Positions 37,169 to 46,090 of a stretch of DNA of 64,000 nucleotides are shown in pieces (the stretch's first letter is position 1; each line of letters begins with the position of its first letter). This stretch comes from Mesorhizobium temperatum (lineage in GTDB: Bacteria > Pseudomonadota > Alphaproteobacteria > Rhizobiales > Rhizobiaceae), in contig NZ_NPKJ01000033.1 in the NCBI RefSeq assembly GCF_002284575.1, positions 1 to 64,000 of the forward strand. The letters are read 5' to 3'. The position numbers and the translations under genes are program-made. The notes beneath the pieces were generated by a model that did not search any database, had not been told where the DNA came from, and worked only from the letters and a program-made list of their open reading frames with translations.

Positions 37169-39428
37169 CGACTTTGCCCTCAAGTTTCGGGGTGCCGTAG
37201 TCGTAATATTGGTAATTCATATACTTGTAGGCGTAGTTGTAGTCGAATTTGTTCACCGCAAACTTCGACATCGCGGCTCCGACCACGTTCGCGCCGGCAG
37301 CTCGCAGGCGCTTCAACGCCGTCTTCGCTGACTTGCGTGTCACCTGGTTGGTAGAGATGACCATCAATGTGCCCTCGGCAAGCCGGCTGAGAATGGGGGC
37401 ATCTGAAAGGCCGACGATCGGCGGGGCATCGATTATGACAAGATCGAAGCGCTTGCCGAGATTCGTGATGATCAGCGCCATCTTCGGCGAAGAGAGCAGG
37501 TCAGCAGGGTTCGGCGGGATCGTTCCAGAGGTCAGGACGGTCACATTAGGATATTTCGTCGCTCTGAAAATGCTTGCCAGATCCTCCTTGCGGACGGTGT
37601 TCGTCAGCAGATTGCTCAGTCCGATTGTGTTGTCGAGTCCAAACAGCCGATGAAGGTTCGGCTTTCGAAGATCGCCGTCGACAATGAGAACCCTCGCACC
37701 GAGCGCTGCAAAATCCTGCCCGAGCTTGAACGAGGTGGTCGACTTGCCTTCCGACGGCTCCGAACTCGTGACCAGCAGCGATCGCGGCGCACCCTCGGCG
37801 CCGGAGAACTGCAACGAAGTTCGAAGCGAACGGTAGGCCTCGGACAGTCCTGACTTCTGGTCGGTGATGCTGGCTATGAGTTCCCGGTCGTCGACAAGCG
37901 GCAAGATGCCGAGCATCGCCAATCCCAGTTCCTTTTCGATCTGCTCAGGGTTGGTAAAGGTATTGTTCAACAACTCGATAATGTAAATAATTGATGCACT
38001 CAGAGCTAAGAAAAGGGCCAGAGCGATCGCAAGATTGATGCTCACACGCGGAGAATAAGGACTGCCAGGCTGTGTCGCGAAATCGACGATTGCCGCGCTT
38101 TGTGTCTTGAGTTCAGAGCTGACACCGACCTCGTTCAGCTTGGCAATAAGGTTGTCATACTGAGACCTGTTTGAATCAACCTCGCGCTTCAGGATCGTGT
38201 ATTTGATGTTTTTATCGTTGAAGATGACCTGCTGCTTCTCCATCTCGGCAAGTTTTGACTTGAGGTCGGCCTCCTTGTTCTGAGCTTCCTGGTATTTCTG
38301 CCGCAACGAATCGGTTATGGTCAAAACGCCATTGTTATAAAGCCGTTGCAGCTCCTTGATCTGCGCCTGAAGCTGCTGCATTTCTGGAAAGCCAGGCTTC
38401 AATATGCCCAACTTCTGCTGATACTGGCTGGTCAAATCCGCCAGTTTGTCGGTGATCTTCTGTAGGCCTTCGCTTTCCAAGACTGGGCCGAGACTCGACC
38501 CGCGACCTTTGTCAATCTGGTCCACCATCCGTCCGGCATCGAGACGTTCCTGGATTGCTGTCGCGAGGGCGGTGTTCAGGGCCTCGATATTCGACCCAAT
38601 CAGCGATTTTTCATCGCCGGTAATCGTGATGCCCGCATCCTTTGCATAGGCGACCAGGTCTTCTTCGGATTTCTGCAGCTTTTGCTTTACCTGCAAAACC
38701 TGTTCCTGGATGAACTGCCGTGCCAGGTCTGAAGTCTCGCTGGTCTGATCGAGGCGCTGGTCGATAAAGCTTTGCGCGACCTGATTGGCTACATCACTTG
38801 CATATTTCGGTTTCTGGTCGGCAAACGTAATCGACAGCAGGCTTGTGTTGGTGACAAGATTGACCGTGAGGTCATTCAGAACGCGACCGATCGCAATCCT
38901 CTCACGTTCCTCTGGGGTTTTCTCTTCGATGGAAGGCGATTTAGAAATTCCGAACGCACGATAGAAAATATTGCTAAGCGAGAAGCTCGGCGTCGGAAAC
39001 AGGAAGTCCGGCTTTTCGCTGAGCCCCAGTTGGAACACCACGCGTTGTGCCAGCGCGCGGCTTTTGAGCTTTTCACGGGCGGTTTGAAAGGCCCGCAGAT
39101 CGCTGCTTTCAGAAACCACCTCAATGTCCTGGAAGACCTTGGCCGAAGGAACCAACACTTCCAATTGCGTTGTTGCCCGATATTTTGGCGTCTGCATCAT
39201 GGTAACAACGACGCCGGCAACTAGCCCAGCGGCAGCCATCATCACGATCAGCCACCGATACTGGACAACGTAAAACAGCAGCCTGAGCGGATTGAAGCCC
39301 TCGTCCTGCTCCGAATAATCGCGACCATACGAGCTATAGTTTTGCGCACCGTCATAATACAGATCGGGGGACAAGGCTTGGCCATGTCCTGGGCCTGCAA
39401 TTTGATGCTGACTGTTACGATCGAGCAT
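37056..39428 (-). CDS. Polysaccharide co-polymerase and tyrosine autokinase, Wzc/ExoP type
   Basis: 790 residues. Two membrane segments (near 60 and 480) bracket a long Wzz-type coiled periplasmic region. The C-terminal BY-kinase has Walker A SSEPSEGKSTT (about 558), Walker A' VLIVDGDLRKP and Walker B FDLVIIDAPP. Near 725-745 comes a tyrosine cluster (YNYAYKYMNYQYYDYG), the probable autophosphorylation site. It controls chain length and couples synthesis to export through the Wza-like protein encoded upstream. The PHP-type phosphatase of the same locus should dephosphorylate the cluster. Confidence 0.94.
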   Translation of the reverse strand: MLDRNSQHQIAGPGHGQALSPDLYYDGAQNYSSYGRDYSEQDEGFNPLRLLFYVVQYRWLIVMMAAAGLVAGVVVTMMQTPKYRATTQLEVLVPSAKVFQDIEVVSESSDLRAFQTAREKLKSRALAQRVVFQLGLSEKPDFLFPTPSFSLSNIFYRAFGISKSPSIEEKTPEERERIAIGRVLNDLTVNLVTNTSLLSITFADQKPKYASDVANQVAQSFIDQRLDQTSETSDLARQFIQEQVLQVKQKLQKSEEDLVAYAKDAGITITGDEKSLIGSNIEALNTALATAIQERLDAGRMVDQIDKGRGSSLGPVLESEGLQKITDKLADLTSQYQQKLGILKPGFPEMQQLQAQIKELQRLYNNGVLTITDSLRQKYQEAQNKEADLKSKLAEMEKQQVIFNDKNIKYTILKREVDSNRSQYDNLIAKLNEVGVSSELKTQSAAIVDFATQPGSPYSPRVSINLAIALALFLALSASIIYIIELLNNTFTNPEQIEKELGLAMLGILPLVDDRELIASITDQKSGLSEAYRSLRTSLQFSGAEGAPRSLLVTSSEPSEGKSTTSFKLGQDFAALGARVLIVDGDLRKPNLHRLFGLDNTIGLSNLLTNTVRKEDLASIFRATKYPNVTVLTSGTIPPNPADLLSSPKMALIITNLGKRFDLVIIDAPPIVGLSDAPILSRLAEGTLMVISTNQVTRKSAKTALKRLRAAGANVVGAAMSKFAVNKFDYNYAYKYMNYQYYDYGTPKLEGKVDDGADQPAYAKSPAFRRLVRRIRSSVGGFVDRAKSVS

Positions 39429-39482
39429 GGTGCGAAGTAATCCTGGGTTTGTCTGTAAATCCTGAATTCTGACGGGCCATGG

Positions 39483-40271
39483 TTATATTCCCGGGATCAC
39501 CGCAATTCGCGCTGCACTCGAGGCGACACCGAGGGCGTCCTTGAGATTGTTCAGCGCAATTTTCGATTTCGAGGCGAAGACGACAATCTTGTCGCCGCCA
39601 TAGATGCGTGGATTGCGGCTCTTGCCGGCGCGAATCTGCTCCACATCGTAATTTGCGACCAATGTGTTTGGGCCGATATTGCGGTAAACAAAGACTTTTT
39701 TTGCGTCTCCAACGGCATTGAACCCTCCAGCAAGGGCGATCGCGTCGATGAGGGAGGAATTGCTCGACACCGGAAAAATACCGGCCCTGGTGACTTCGCC
39801 ATCGACGGTAATGCGCTGTCCGATCGATTCCTTAACGTAGACCGACACATCGGGCGCCTGCAAATAGTTGGCGCCGTAGGCCGTTTCGATTTCCTGCTCC
39901 AGCTGACGGACGGTCTTTCCTGCCGCGGTGACGGTTCCGATAAGTGGAAGCGAAATTTGCCCGCCGGCGTCGACTTGAACGGTTCTGTTCAGATTGTCGA
40001 CCTGGAACACATTCACCTCGATCACATCGTTCGGAGATAACGGCTGCTCGTTGCCGTTCCCGGTGTTTTGCGGCGCAGGCAGGTCCTTTACGACCTGCAG
40101 GGCGCCGCCGCCCGAAAGCGGCGCCGACGATGACGACAGTTGCAGCGCATCGACCGAAGTCGGCGAAGACGATGCCGTCGACGAGGTGCTCGTGCAGGCA
40201 GACATCGAGAGCGAAGCGAGCAAGACACATATCGTGCCCAAGCAACTTTTTGCGAAATGAAAAACGCCCAT
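39483..40271 (-). CDS. Outer-membrane polysaccharide export lipoprotein, Wza family
   Basis: 262 residues from ATG 40271, which overlaps the phosphatase stop in TAATG. The signal peptide ends in a lipobox (LSMSAC, Cys near residue 25). Next come a Poly_export domain (LSPNDVIEVNVFQVDNLNR, ISLPLIGTV) and SLBB repeats (RITVDGEVTRAGIFPV, AIALAGGF). It forms the outer-membrane export channel with the Wzc-like protein downstream. It is shorter than E. coli Wza (379), in line with simpler rhizobial homologues. Confidence 0.93.
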   Translation of the reverse strand: MGVFHFAKSCLGTICVLLASLSMSACTSTSSTASSSPTSVDALQLSSSSAPLSGGGALQVVKDLPAPQNTGNGNEQPLSPNDVIEVNVFQVDNLNRTVQVDAGGQISLPLIGTVTAAGKTVRQLEQEIETAYGANYLQAPDVSVYVKESIGQRITVDGEVTRAGIFPVSSNSSLIDAIALAGGFNAVGDAKKVFVYRNIGPNTLVANYDVEQIRAGKSRNPRIYGGDKIVVFASKSKIALNNLKDALGVASSAARIAVIPGI

Positions 40272-41098
40272 TACGCTGTCCCACCCTTCAACAAGCGACC
40301 CAATCCCGCAAAGCGACCGACGTTGCCGGGGCTTGGCTTTTTCGAGCCTGCCTTTCCGACCGGCTCGAGAGGCCGGTTCGCCAATATTTCGCCTGGACGT
40401 TTCAACACCATGTTGCGGGCCTCGTCTTCCCCACATCGCTTCGCCGCCGCGGCGACGGCCTGCGTAAGCCCAGGACGCCGGCGGGTGGCGCCATGGGTGT
40501 CCGATGCGATAACATCCACCCTGCCCTCGTCAATCAGCTTTTCCGAGTAGTAGAGCGCTGTGCGTCCAAAAGCACCAACAATCGAGTCTGCGGTAAGCTG
40601 AACAAGGCAGCCGATTGCATTCAACCTCTCGACAACATCGTAATTCGTCTTGATCCAGGTCAGCCGCTCAGGATGGGTAAGAATCGGGATGAACCCGGCG
40701 TTTATGAGGCGCAGAGCAAGATCTTCCAGTCTTGGCGGCAGAACGTGATGCGGCGGTTCGAATAGAAAATAACGAGATCTGTTCAAGGTCGGCACGCTAC
40801 CTAGCGCCAATTGCTCCGGAAGATCCGGCGCTATATGCACGTCGGCCCCAACGTAAAGAGCAAGCGGTATTGCCGCGCGGCGTAGAGCCTGCTCCAACCC
40901 TTGAACCGCTCGGGCAATATTTGCCGATCCGTTTTCGTACATGCCTGGCACGATATGCGGCGTACACGCCATATGCGTCGTTCCATCTGCCACCGCCAGC
41001 CGCGCCATTTCCAGCGACTCAGCAAGACTGGGCGAGCCGTCGTCAAGACCGGGCAAGATGTGGGAATGCAGGTCGATCATTGGCGTTTGTGGCCACAT
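40271..41098 (-). CDS. Protein-tyrosine phosphatase, CpsB/CapC (PHP) family
   Basis: 275 residues; an ATG six codons on (MIDLHSHILPG) is an alternative start. PHP metal-site motifs are DLHSHILPGLDDG, TPHIVPGMY, THPER and ASDTHG. CpsB-type manganese-dependent phosphatases remove phosphate from the BY-kinase tyrosine cluster, which matches the Wzc-like partner two genes downstream. The C-terminus is extended past the domain by a basic tail. About 360 bases separate it from the FecR-like gene. Confidence 0.92.
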   Translation of the reverse strand: MWPQTPMIDLHSHILPGLDDGSPSLAESLEMARLAVADGTTHMACTPHIVPGMYENGSANIARAVQGLEQALRRAAIPLALYVGADVHIAPDLPEQLALGSVPTLNRSRYFLFEPPHHVLPPRLEDLALRLINAGFIPILTHPERLTWIKTNYDVVERLNAIGCLVQLTADSIVGAFGRTALYYSEKLIDEGRVDVIASDTHGATRRRPGLTQAVAAAAKRCGEDEARNMVLKRPGEILANRPLEPVGKAGSKKPSPGNVGRFAGLGRLLKGGTA

Positions 41099-41411
41099 TG
41101 AAGCAACGTAGCAACTTCTCCCGGATAACAGGTAAATGCGCCATCCGCACGATAGCGAATGACGCGTTTAGCAAGTTCATGCAATGCGGTAGATGCCAGA
41201 ATCAAGCTATTCGCTGACTGCGTGCAAGTTAACGATCAGCGTTGCCGCGCCACCTGTCACAGCGCCGCCCAGCGGCGCGAGACGAACTCGCCCAGCACGA
41301 AGCGCATTCAGCTTCAACTCAATCAATAGAGCGGTATGGTTGACGAACTCCATCAATCCCGACTCCAACCGATGCGCCAAGGCTACGGCACAGAGGCGCC
41401 GGCAATACAAT

Positions 41412-41441
41412 ACAACAGAGGCAGTCACATGCCTCTGCTGT
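41412..41441 (-). terminator. Terminator-like hairpin after the FecR-like gene
   Basis: ACAACAGAGGCA (41412-41423) pairs with TGCCTCTGCTGT (41430-41441) through 12 base pairs including one G-T, around a 6-base loop, 17 bases past the stop of the exported protein. Only a weak T-rich stretch follows. The rest of 41,099-41,457 has no gene I can support. Confidence 0.55.
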
Positions 41442-41457
41442 ATTACCTTAACTGAGC

Positions 41458-41964
41458 CTAACGGCTAACGGCGCGGCCATCATCCTGCGTTGCAGCAAGG
41501 AGACCAGAGCCAAGACCCATGCCCCCAAAAATATAGAACGGAGTGTTGGACTGGTTGCCGCCCGGGGGAATCTGACCCGTATGCTCAGAGCTAACGGCGG
41601 CAGCCGTCTGCTCGGAACCCACGACTTTCAGGCAGATATTGTTCTCGACACGGGAAATGTCGAGGCTTGAATTCGCAGGCACATCCAGGTTGCAGCCACC
41701 GACATTGACCGAAGCCGATCCCTTAGCACCGACCACTATGCGGCTGCCGAAATTCAGAGCATTTCCCGCCTTGGCCGGGCCATAGCCAGCCGCTTGCGAA
41801 ACCATCACGTCGCCATTGGCGTGCCCGATGGAACCAATCGAATTCGCTGCTGCCTGATAGGCTGTCGTACATGTGCATGGCGCGTCTTGGGCGAAAGACG
41901 AAACCGGGCCGAAACCGATCGAGGCGACAACTCCGGCTAACGCACTTTTAACTATAAGGTTCAT
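41458..41964 (-). CDS. Exported FecR-like protein of unknown function
   Basis: 168 residues. A signal peptide (SALAGVVASIGFGPVSSFAQ, cleaved near residue 26) is followed by a Cys-rich start APCTCTTAY, a FecR-like beta segment (NGDVMVSQAAGYGPAKAG, GSRIVVGAKGSASV, LDVPANSSLDI) and a Gly-rich hydrophobic C-terminus (FYIFGGMGLGSGLLAA). AAGGA lies about 10 bases before the ATG. Such proteins recur beside export genes; a role in assembly or surface retention is a guess. The 377 bases upstream (41,965-42,341) contain no recognisable gene and presumably its promoter. Confidence 0.75.
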   Translation of the reverse strand: MNLIVKSALAGVVASIGFGPVSSFAQDAPCTCTTAYQAAANSIGSIGHANGDVMVSQAAGYGPAKAGNALNFGSRIVVGAKGSASVNVGGCNLDVPANSSLDISRVENNICLKVVGSEQTAAAVSSEHTGQIPPGGNQSNTPFYIFGGMGLGSGLLAATQDDGRAVSR

Positions 41965-42341
41965 TCGTTTCGATCCTTTTTGTCCCGCCGTACCTCAGCC
42001 CCGCCCGATCACCAAGGTATAGAAGCGCGTAACAGCTTTCTACTTTGATTCCAACATGTTTCGCATTTGCGAGATGACTTTTTGGTTGCCCCTGTGTTTC
42101 ATTGGACACACTCAGTTGCCAACTTTGAATCTACCATTTTTGCTGCCGGCCCCTGTCGAAATTGTCGGAAAAGGCAAGTCTATTTCGTGGCCTTTGATGG
42201 CCGCCATTGCGCCGGGCTTCGTACAGGGATTATGGTCGACTCTGTTTGACGTGGGGCGTTGTCGCACATCCTGCCTTTCGTTTTATGACAGTCGCGATTC
42301 GTGGGAATGACGGACGCGAGGGCAGTTAGCGAAGCCGTGAG

Positions 42342-42809
42342 CTACGAACCCGATAAGCAAGATTTGTAGGTCGAACCCGCCTGCGCGGGCTGTCCGCACA
42401 AGATGCCATTCTCGGCAAGTTTCGCGGCCAAATCCGTGCCATCGGACGTGAGGCATTGCACAACGATGGCATCACCAAACTTTGCGGCGACATTGCCGTC
42501 GCAAGGCGTCCCCATGCCGACTGGCTTGCAGGTCAGGGCGACCCCTTGGTAGTCCCGGCGCGCCGCCTCCGTTACCATGGCACGCATGGATCCCGGCTTG
42601 GTAAACGCCACGCCGCACAACACAATCTTGCGGCCGGCGACGCGAAGATCATCGACTGCCTGGATGGAAAGCTTGCCGTCAAACGGCTCAAGTGCCGCTT
42701 GCGGCTTTGGCGGACGAACAGGCGTTCCTTTTTTCACGATGATGACAAAGAAGCCAACCGCAAACGCCAAGGCAACGAGTGCCAGCAAGCTTATTTTCTT
42801 GAACGACAA
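42342..42809 (-). CDS. Membrane-anchored SNase-fold protein, probably inactive
   Basis: 155 residues. The N-terminal helix LLALVALAFAVGFFVIIV anchors a periplasmic domain with the thermonuclease (SNase, OB-fold) pattern: RKIVLCGVAFTKPG, AARRDYQGVALTCKP and LAAKLAENGILCG. Active nucleases have R-x-x-G-I-D-x-P-E at the first site; here the Asp and Glu are replaced, so nuclease activity is unlikely. Six cysteines suggest disulfides. The start is TTG with GGGAG about 9 bases upstream; no ATG is available in the N-terminal half. It may be a binding module for polysaccharide assembly. Confidence 0.7.
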   Translation of the reverse strand: MSFKKISLLALVALAFAVGFFVIIVKKGTPVRPPKPQAALEPFDGKLSIQAVDDLRVAGRKIVLCGVAFTKPGSMRAMVTEAARRDYQGVALTCKPVGMGTPCDGNVAAKFGDAIVVQCLTSDGTDLAAKLAENGILCGQPAQAGSTYKSCLSGS

Positions 42810-43045
42810 AAATTCTCACTCCCGCCGCGTCCAGGCACGCGTCTCTTTGCCTCTAGCGGAACATCCGCACGACCGCGCCGTCGCCTGGTCGATGATTGGC
42901 ACGAAAACATTGGCCTATTTCAATCAAGAGATTTTCTATTCCGCCTTACCGCCCTACCGCCCGGAAATTGGAATCGGTTTTCCAGAAAGGGGGCATGCGC
43001 AGGGCCAAAATGTTAGAGCGTCTTTGCGTGTCCAAGCGGGGCGCT

Positions 43046-45286
43046 CTACTGAGGCTCGCCGACGGTGGTGTCGAGATATTGCGTCAGCGCACAGACCAGG
43101 TGGTAGAAGATGCTTGCCGGCACATCGGTCGCCAGCGAGCGGCCGCGCTCGTCGATCCGGTCTATCCACAGGCCGAGCGGTGCCGGATTGATGTGCCAAC
43201 GGAAGAGGCGGCCGACACGCGCTTCGATCTCGGGCTTGAGGTCGGGGCCGCCTGAACCGTCGAGTGCAATCGCCGCCTTGATTGCTTCGGCCTGCGGCCA
43301 ACTGCGCGAGACAAGGTCGAGCGGCAGGCCTTGCCGCGAGACGGCGCCATAGGCGAGGCCGGTGGCGCGATTGAGGCCGTTGGCGATGGCCGAGGCATAG
43401 AGCTTTCTGGCAAAGCCGGTCAGTTCACTCTGGCCGCTGCGCCCGGCAAAGTCGACCAGCAGCGAGGCCCATTCGAAATGGTGGCCGGGTTCCGTCCATG
43501 TACCCTTCTCGCCCTCCGCCGGCCTCCACTCGGCGTCGAAATATTCGCCCAGCGTCCAGCTTTCCGGATCGAAGAAATGGCTGCGAAACAGATCGACGAT
43601 GCGCGCGGCGCGGCGAAGATAGGCGAGCTCGCCGGTCGCTTGATGCCAGGCCAGGAAAGCCTCGAGCAGATGCATATGCGGGTTGGAACGCCGGTCGCCC
43701 GCGCCGCTCGACGTTTCGAGAAAGCCGGTCATGCGGTGATCCTCGAGATGCGCGTCGAGAAACGAAAACGTTTCTTCGGCAAGCCGTAATGCATCAGGAT
43801 TGCCGACCATATGAGCATGCGCCAGCGCCAGGAGCACGCAGGAATGATCGTAGGCATCCTCGGCGGGGTCGGCGACCGTGCCGTCGACATTAAGCGTACG
43901 CACCCAGCCGCCATTGTCGGTGCGGCCGTTCCTGGCCATGAATTCGAGGCCGTGGCTGATCAGCCGGTCGGCAGGCCCGTCCCAGCCGCGCGCCTTGGCG
44001 ACAGCGAAGGCGTAGACTTGCCTGGCCATGGTGCGCATGCGCTTGGGCTTCTTCAGCGGTGTGGCGTCAAAGCCGAGCGCCTCATGAAACCCGCCATGGC
44101 GCTCATCGACCCCGACCGTGGACCAAAGTGGCACCGTCTCTTCGAACAGCCAGTGATGAACACGGCGCCGCCAGGCGCCGCTTTCGATCACGCGATCGCC
44201 GGCGGGTGTGAACCTGGTTTCCAGCCGGCCGCTCTTTTCGAGTTGCTCGACGATCTTCTTGACGTTCTGGCTGCGGCTGACCGGCGCGACGAAGGTGGCA
44301 TCGGCGGTCGAGACGATGGCAACGTCCTTCAAGCCGATGGCCGAGAGCAAACGACTGTCGCTGCGGATATAGGAGTTCTCACAGTCGATGGCGACGACAT
44401 CGCCGACGATGACGTTGCCGTCATTGTCGGAGGGACCGACATCGAGCAGCGACTGCCAGGAGCCGAGATCGTTCCAGCGGAAGCCGGCCGGCACCATGGC
44501 GATGTGGCTTGCGCGCTCCATGATGGCATAGTCGATCGACGTCGAGGGAATGGCGGCGTAGAGTTCCAGAGGCATGTAGAGACCGGAAAGATCTGAGGTC
44601 GCGGCCTGATAGGCAATTTCGGTGGCCTTCCAGATCTCGGGTTCGAAAGCAGTGAAGGCGTCGCGCATGGCGCTGGCGCGAAACAGGAAGATGCCGGTGT
44701 TCCAGTAGAAATTGCCGGCCGCCACATAGCTCTGCGCGGTCACGAGGTCCGGTTTTTCGACGAAACGCGAGACATCATGGATGCCATCCTTCTCGCCGGC
44801 GACCTCGATATAGCCGTAGCCGGTCTCCGGCTGGCTAGGCTTGATGCCGAACACCACCAGCCGGCCCGCACGCGCCGCGCCGGTGCCGTTTTCCACGCTC
44901 TGCCAGAATTGCCGTGCGGTCGTAATCTCATGATCGGACGGCACCACCAGCACCAGGCTGTCGCCAAATTCGGACAGGGTGCGCAGAGTCGCCAGGGCAA
45001 CGGCGGCGGCGGTGTTGCGCCCGGTCGGCTCGAACAACGGGCCACCGCCGGAAAGGTCGAGGCCGGCGAGATCGGCGTGAACGCGGTCGGCGTGCCGCTC
45101 CGAGGCGATCAGGAAGACCGGCGTTTCGCCCTTCGGCCGCGCCGTCAGCCGGTGCAAGGTCTTGACCAGCATCGAGCCATCGCCCGAAAAATCATGGAAC
45201 TGCTTGGGATTGTCCTCGCGCGACAGCGGCCATAGGCGGGAGCCAATGCCACCGCTCATGACATAACTGACGATCCGCTCGGTCAT
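43046..45286 (-). CDS. Mannose-1-phosphate guanylyltransferase fused to AGE-type isomerase
   Basis: 746 residues from MTERIVSYVMSGG (AAGGGG 5 bases upstream). Residues 1-350 are a GDP-mannose pyrophosphorylase: GGIGSRLWPLSREDNPKQF, SDHEI, FVEKPDLVTA, and SIDYAIMERA. Residues about 375-746 are an (alpha/alpha)6 barrel of the N-acylglucosamine 2-epimerase / mannose isomerase superfamily, with PHMHLLEAFLAWH and EPGHHFEWASLL. Classical ManC-type enzymes carry a cupin mannose-6-phosphate isomerase instead. The likely joint role is fructose-6-phosphate to mannose-6-phosphate and mannose-1-phosphate to GDP-mannose; the mutase step is not in this gene. It feeds GDP-mannose to Gmd (61,158). Confidence 0.88.
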   Translation of the reverse strand: MTERIVSYVMSGGIGSRLWPLSREDNPKQFHDFSGDGSMLVKTLHRLTARPKGETPVFLIASERHADRVHADLAGLDLSGGGPLFEPTGRNTAAAVALATLRTLSEFGDSLVLVVPSDHEITTARQFWQSVENGTGAARAGRLVVFGIKPSQPETGYGYIEVAGEKDGIHDVSRFVEKPDLVTAQSYVAAGNFYWNTGIFLFRASAMRDAFTAFEPEIWKATEIAYQAATSDLSGLYMPLELYAAIPSTSIDYAIMERASHIAMVPAGFRWNDLGSWQSLLDVGPSDNDGNVIVGDVVAIDCENSYIRSDSRLLSAIGLKDVAIVSTADATFVAPVSRSQNVKKIVEQLEKSGRLETRFTPAGDRVIESGAWRRRVHHWLFEETVPLWSTVGVDERHGGFHEALGFDATPLKKPKRMRTMARQVYAFAVAKARGWDGPADRLISHGLEFMARNGRTDNGGWVRTLNVDGTVADPAEDAYDHSCVLLALAHAHMVGNPDALRLAEETFSFLDAHLEDHRMTGFLETSSGAGDRRSNPHMHLLEAFLAWHQATGELAYLRRAARIVDLFRSHFFDPESWTLGEYFDAEWRPAEGEKGTWTEPGHHFEWASLLVDFAGRSGQSELTGFARKLYASAIANGLNRATGLAYGAVSRQGLPLDLVSRSWPQAEAIKAAIALDGSGGPDLKPEIEARVGRLFRWHINPAPLGLWIDRIDERGRSLATDVPASIFYHLVCALTQYLDTTVGEPQ

Positions 45287-45425
45287 AAGCACCCCTTAAT
45301 TAGAGAGTTTGGTTGTGAGCACCCGCCGAGGGTTGAGTCACCAACTCGGCGACAAAACTTGAAGGCTGGAGCGGGGTGGGCCTGCAGTCCGCATAAGCTG
45401 CCATTTTTCACCGGCCCATAGCGCC

Positions 45426-46046
45426 CTACCTAGGCTTTTGCGCGATCGCGATCATACTCTTGGCAAGAGCAGGAATACGACCCACGCGCTCGAAACGTAA
45501 AACTTCTAGCCCTACTTCGTTGAGTAGCATGCCAAGGCTTCGGATAGACCAAAACTTAATATGGCCTCCATCCCACAGAGCCAAGAAATGGGAGTCCAAC
45601 CGGCCGGTGACAGCCAATGCCAAATTTTTAAAATAGCCGTGATAAGGTGTCGAAATGACGGCTGTGCCACCTGGATTGAGGAGTTCGTAAACATTTTTGG
45701 CAAATGCTCTTGGGTCGTAGAGATGCTCCACGACCTCAAGGCTGAGGACCAGGTCAAAAGTGCCATAGCGAGCGCGCAGATCGTCGTAGGCCGAACCGCT
45801 TTCGATCCTGATATTGGGATAGGCTTTGTTAGCCATCGCTACGGCAGACGTTGACGGGTCTATTCCAGTGACCACATACCTGTCACTGAGATGCTTTGCA
45901 ACGCTGCCGTTGCCGCACCCCAGATCAAAGATGCTGGCGGGAGAAAACTCCTCCACTATTTTATCAACGGCAGGTAATAAAATACTATGTGAATCATTCG
46001 CATCAGGAGAATCGTAGAGATATTCTAGATTATTTAGTTGAATCAT
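45426..46046 (-). CDS. SAM-dependent methyltransferase (class I, UbiG-like)
   Basis: 206 residues. SAM-binding motif FDLGCGNGSVAKHL near residue 40, then VTGIDPS (acidic ribose-binding position), FDLVLSLEVVEHL and GGTAVISTPY. It probably O-methylates a sugar of the polymer or an intermediate. It lies between GT2 and the ManC fusion, in an A+T-richer stretch. The acceptor is unknown. Confidence 0.85.
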   Translation of the reverse strand: MIQLNNLEYLYDSPDANDSHSILLPAVDKIVEEFSPASIFDLGCGNGSVAKHLSDRYVVTGIDPSTSAVAMANKAYPNIRIESGSAYDDLRARYGTFDLVLSLEVVEHLYDPRAFAKNVYELLNPGGTAVISTPYHGYFKNLALAVTGRLDSHFLALWDGGHIKFWSIRSLGMLLNEVGLEVLRFERVGRIPALAKSMIAIAQKPR

Positions 46047-46090
46047 TTTGACTATCCTAGATCTGCCTTAACCCAAAGTCAGGAATCCGC

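Noticed and set aside
41207..41428. 73-codon minus-strand frame downstream of the FecR-like gene
   Set aside because: Its GTG start lies in the terminator-like hairpin and it has no Shine-Dalgarno or known domain.
42056..42310. Plus-strand frame of 84 codons in the gap upstream of the FecR-like gene
   Set aside because: Opposite to the locus, no start signal, no recognisable features; probably chance in an A+T-richer stretch.
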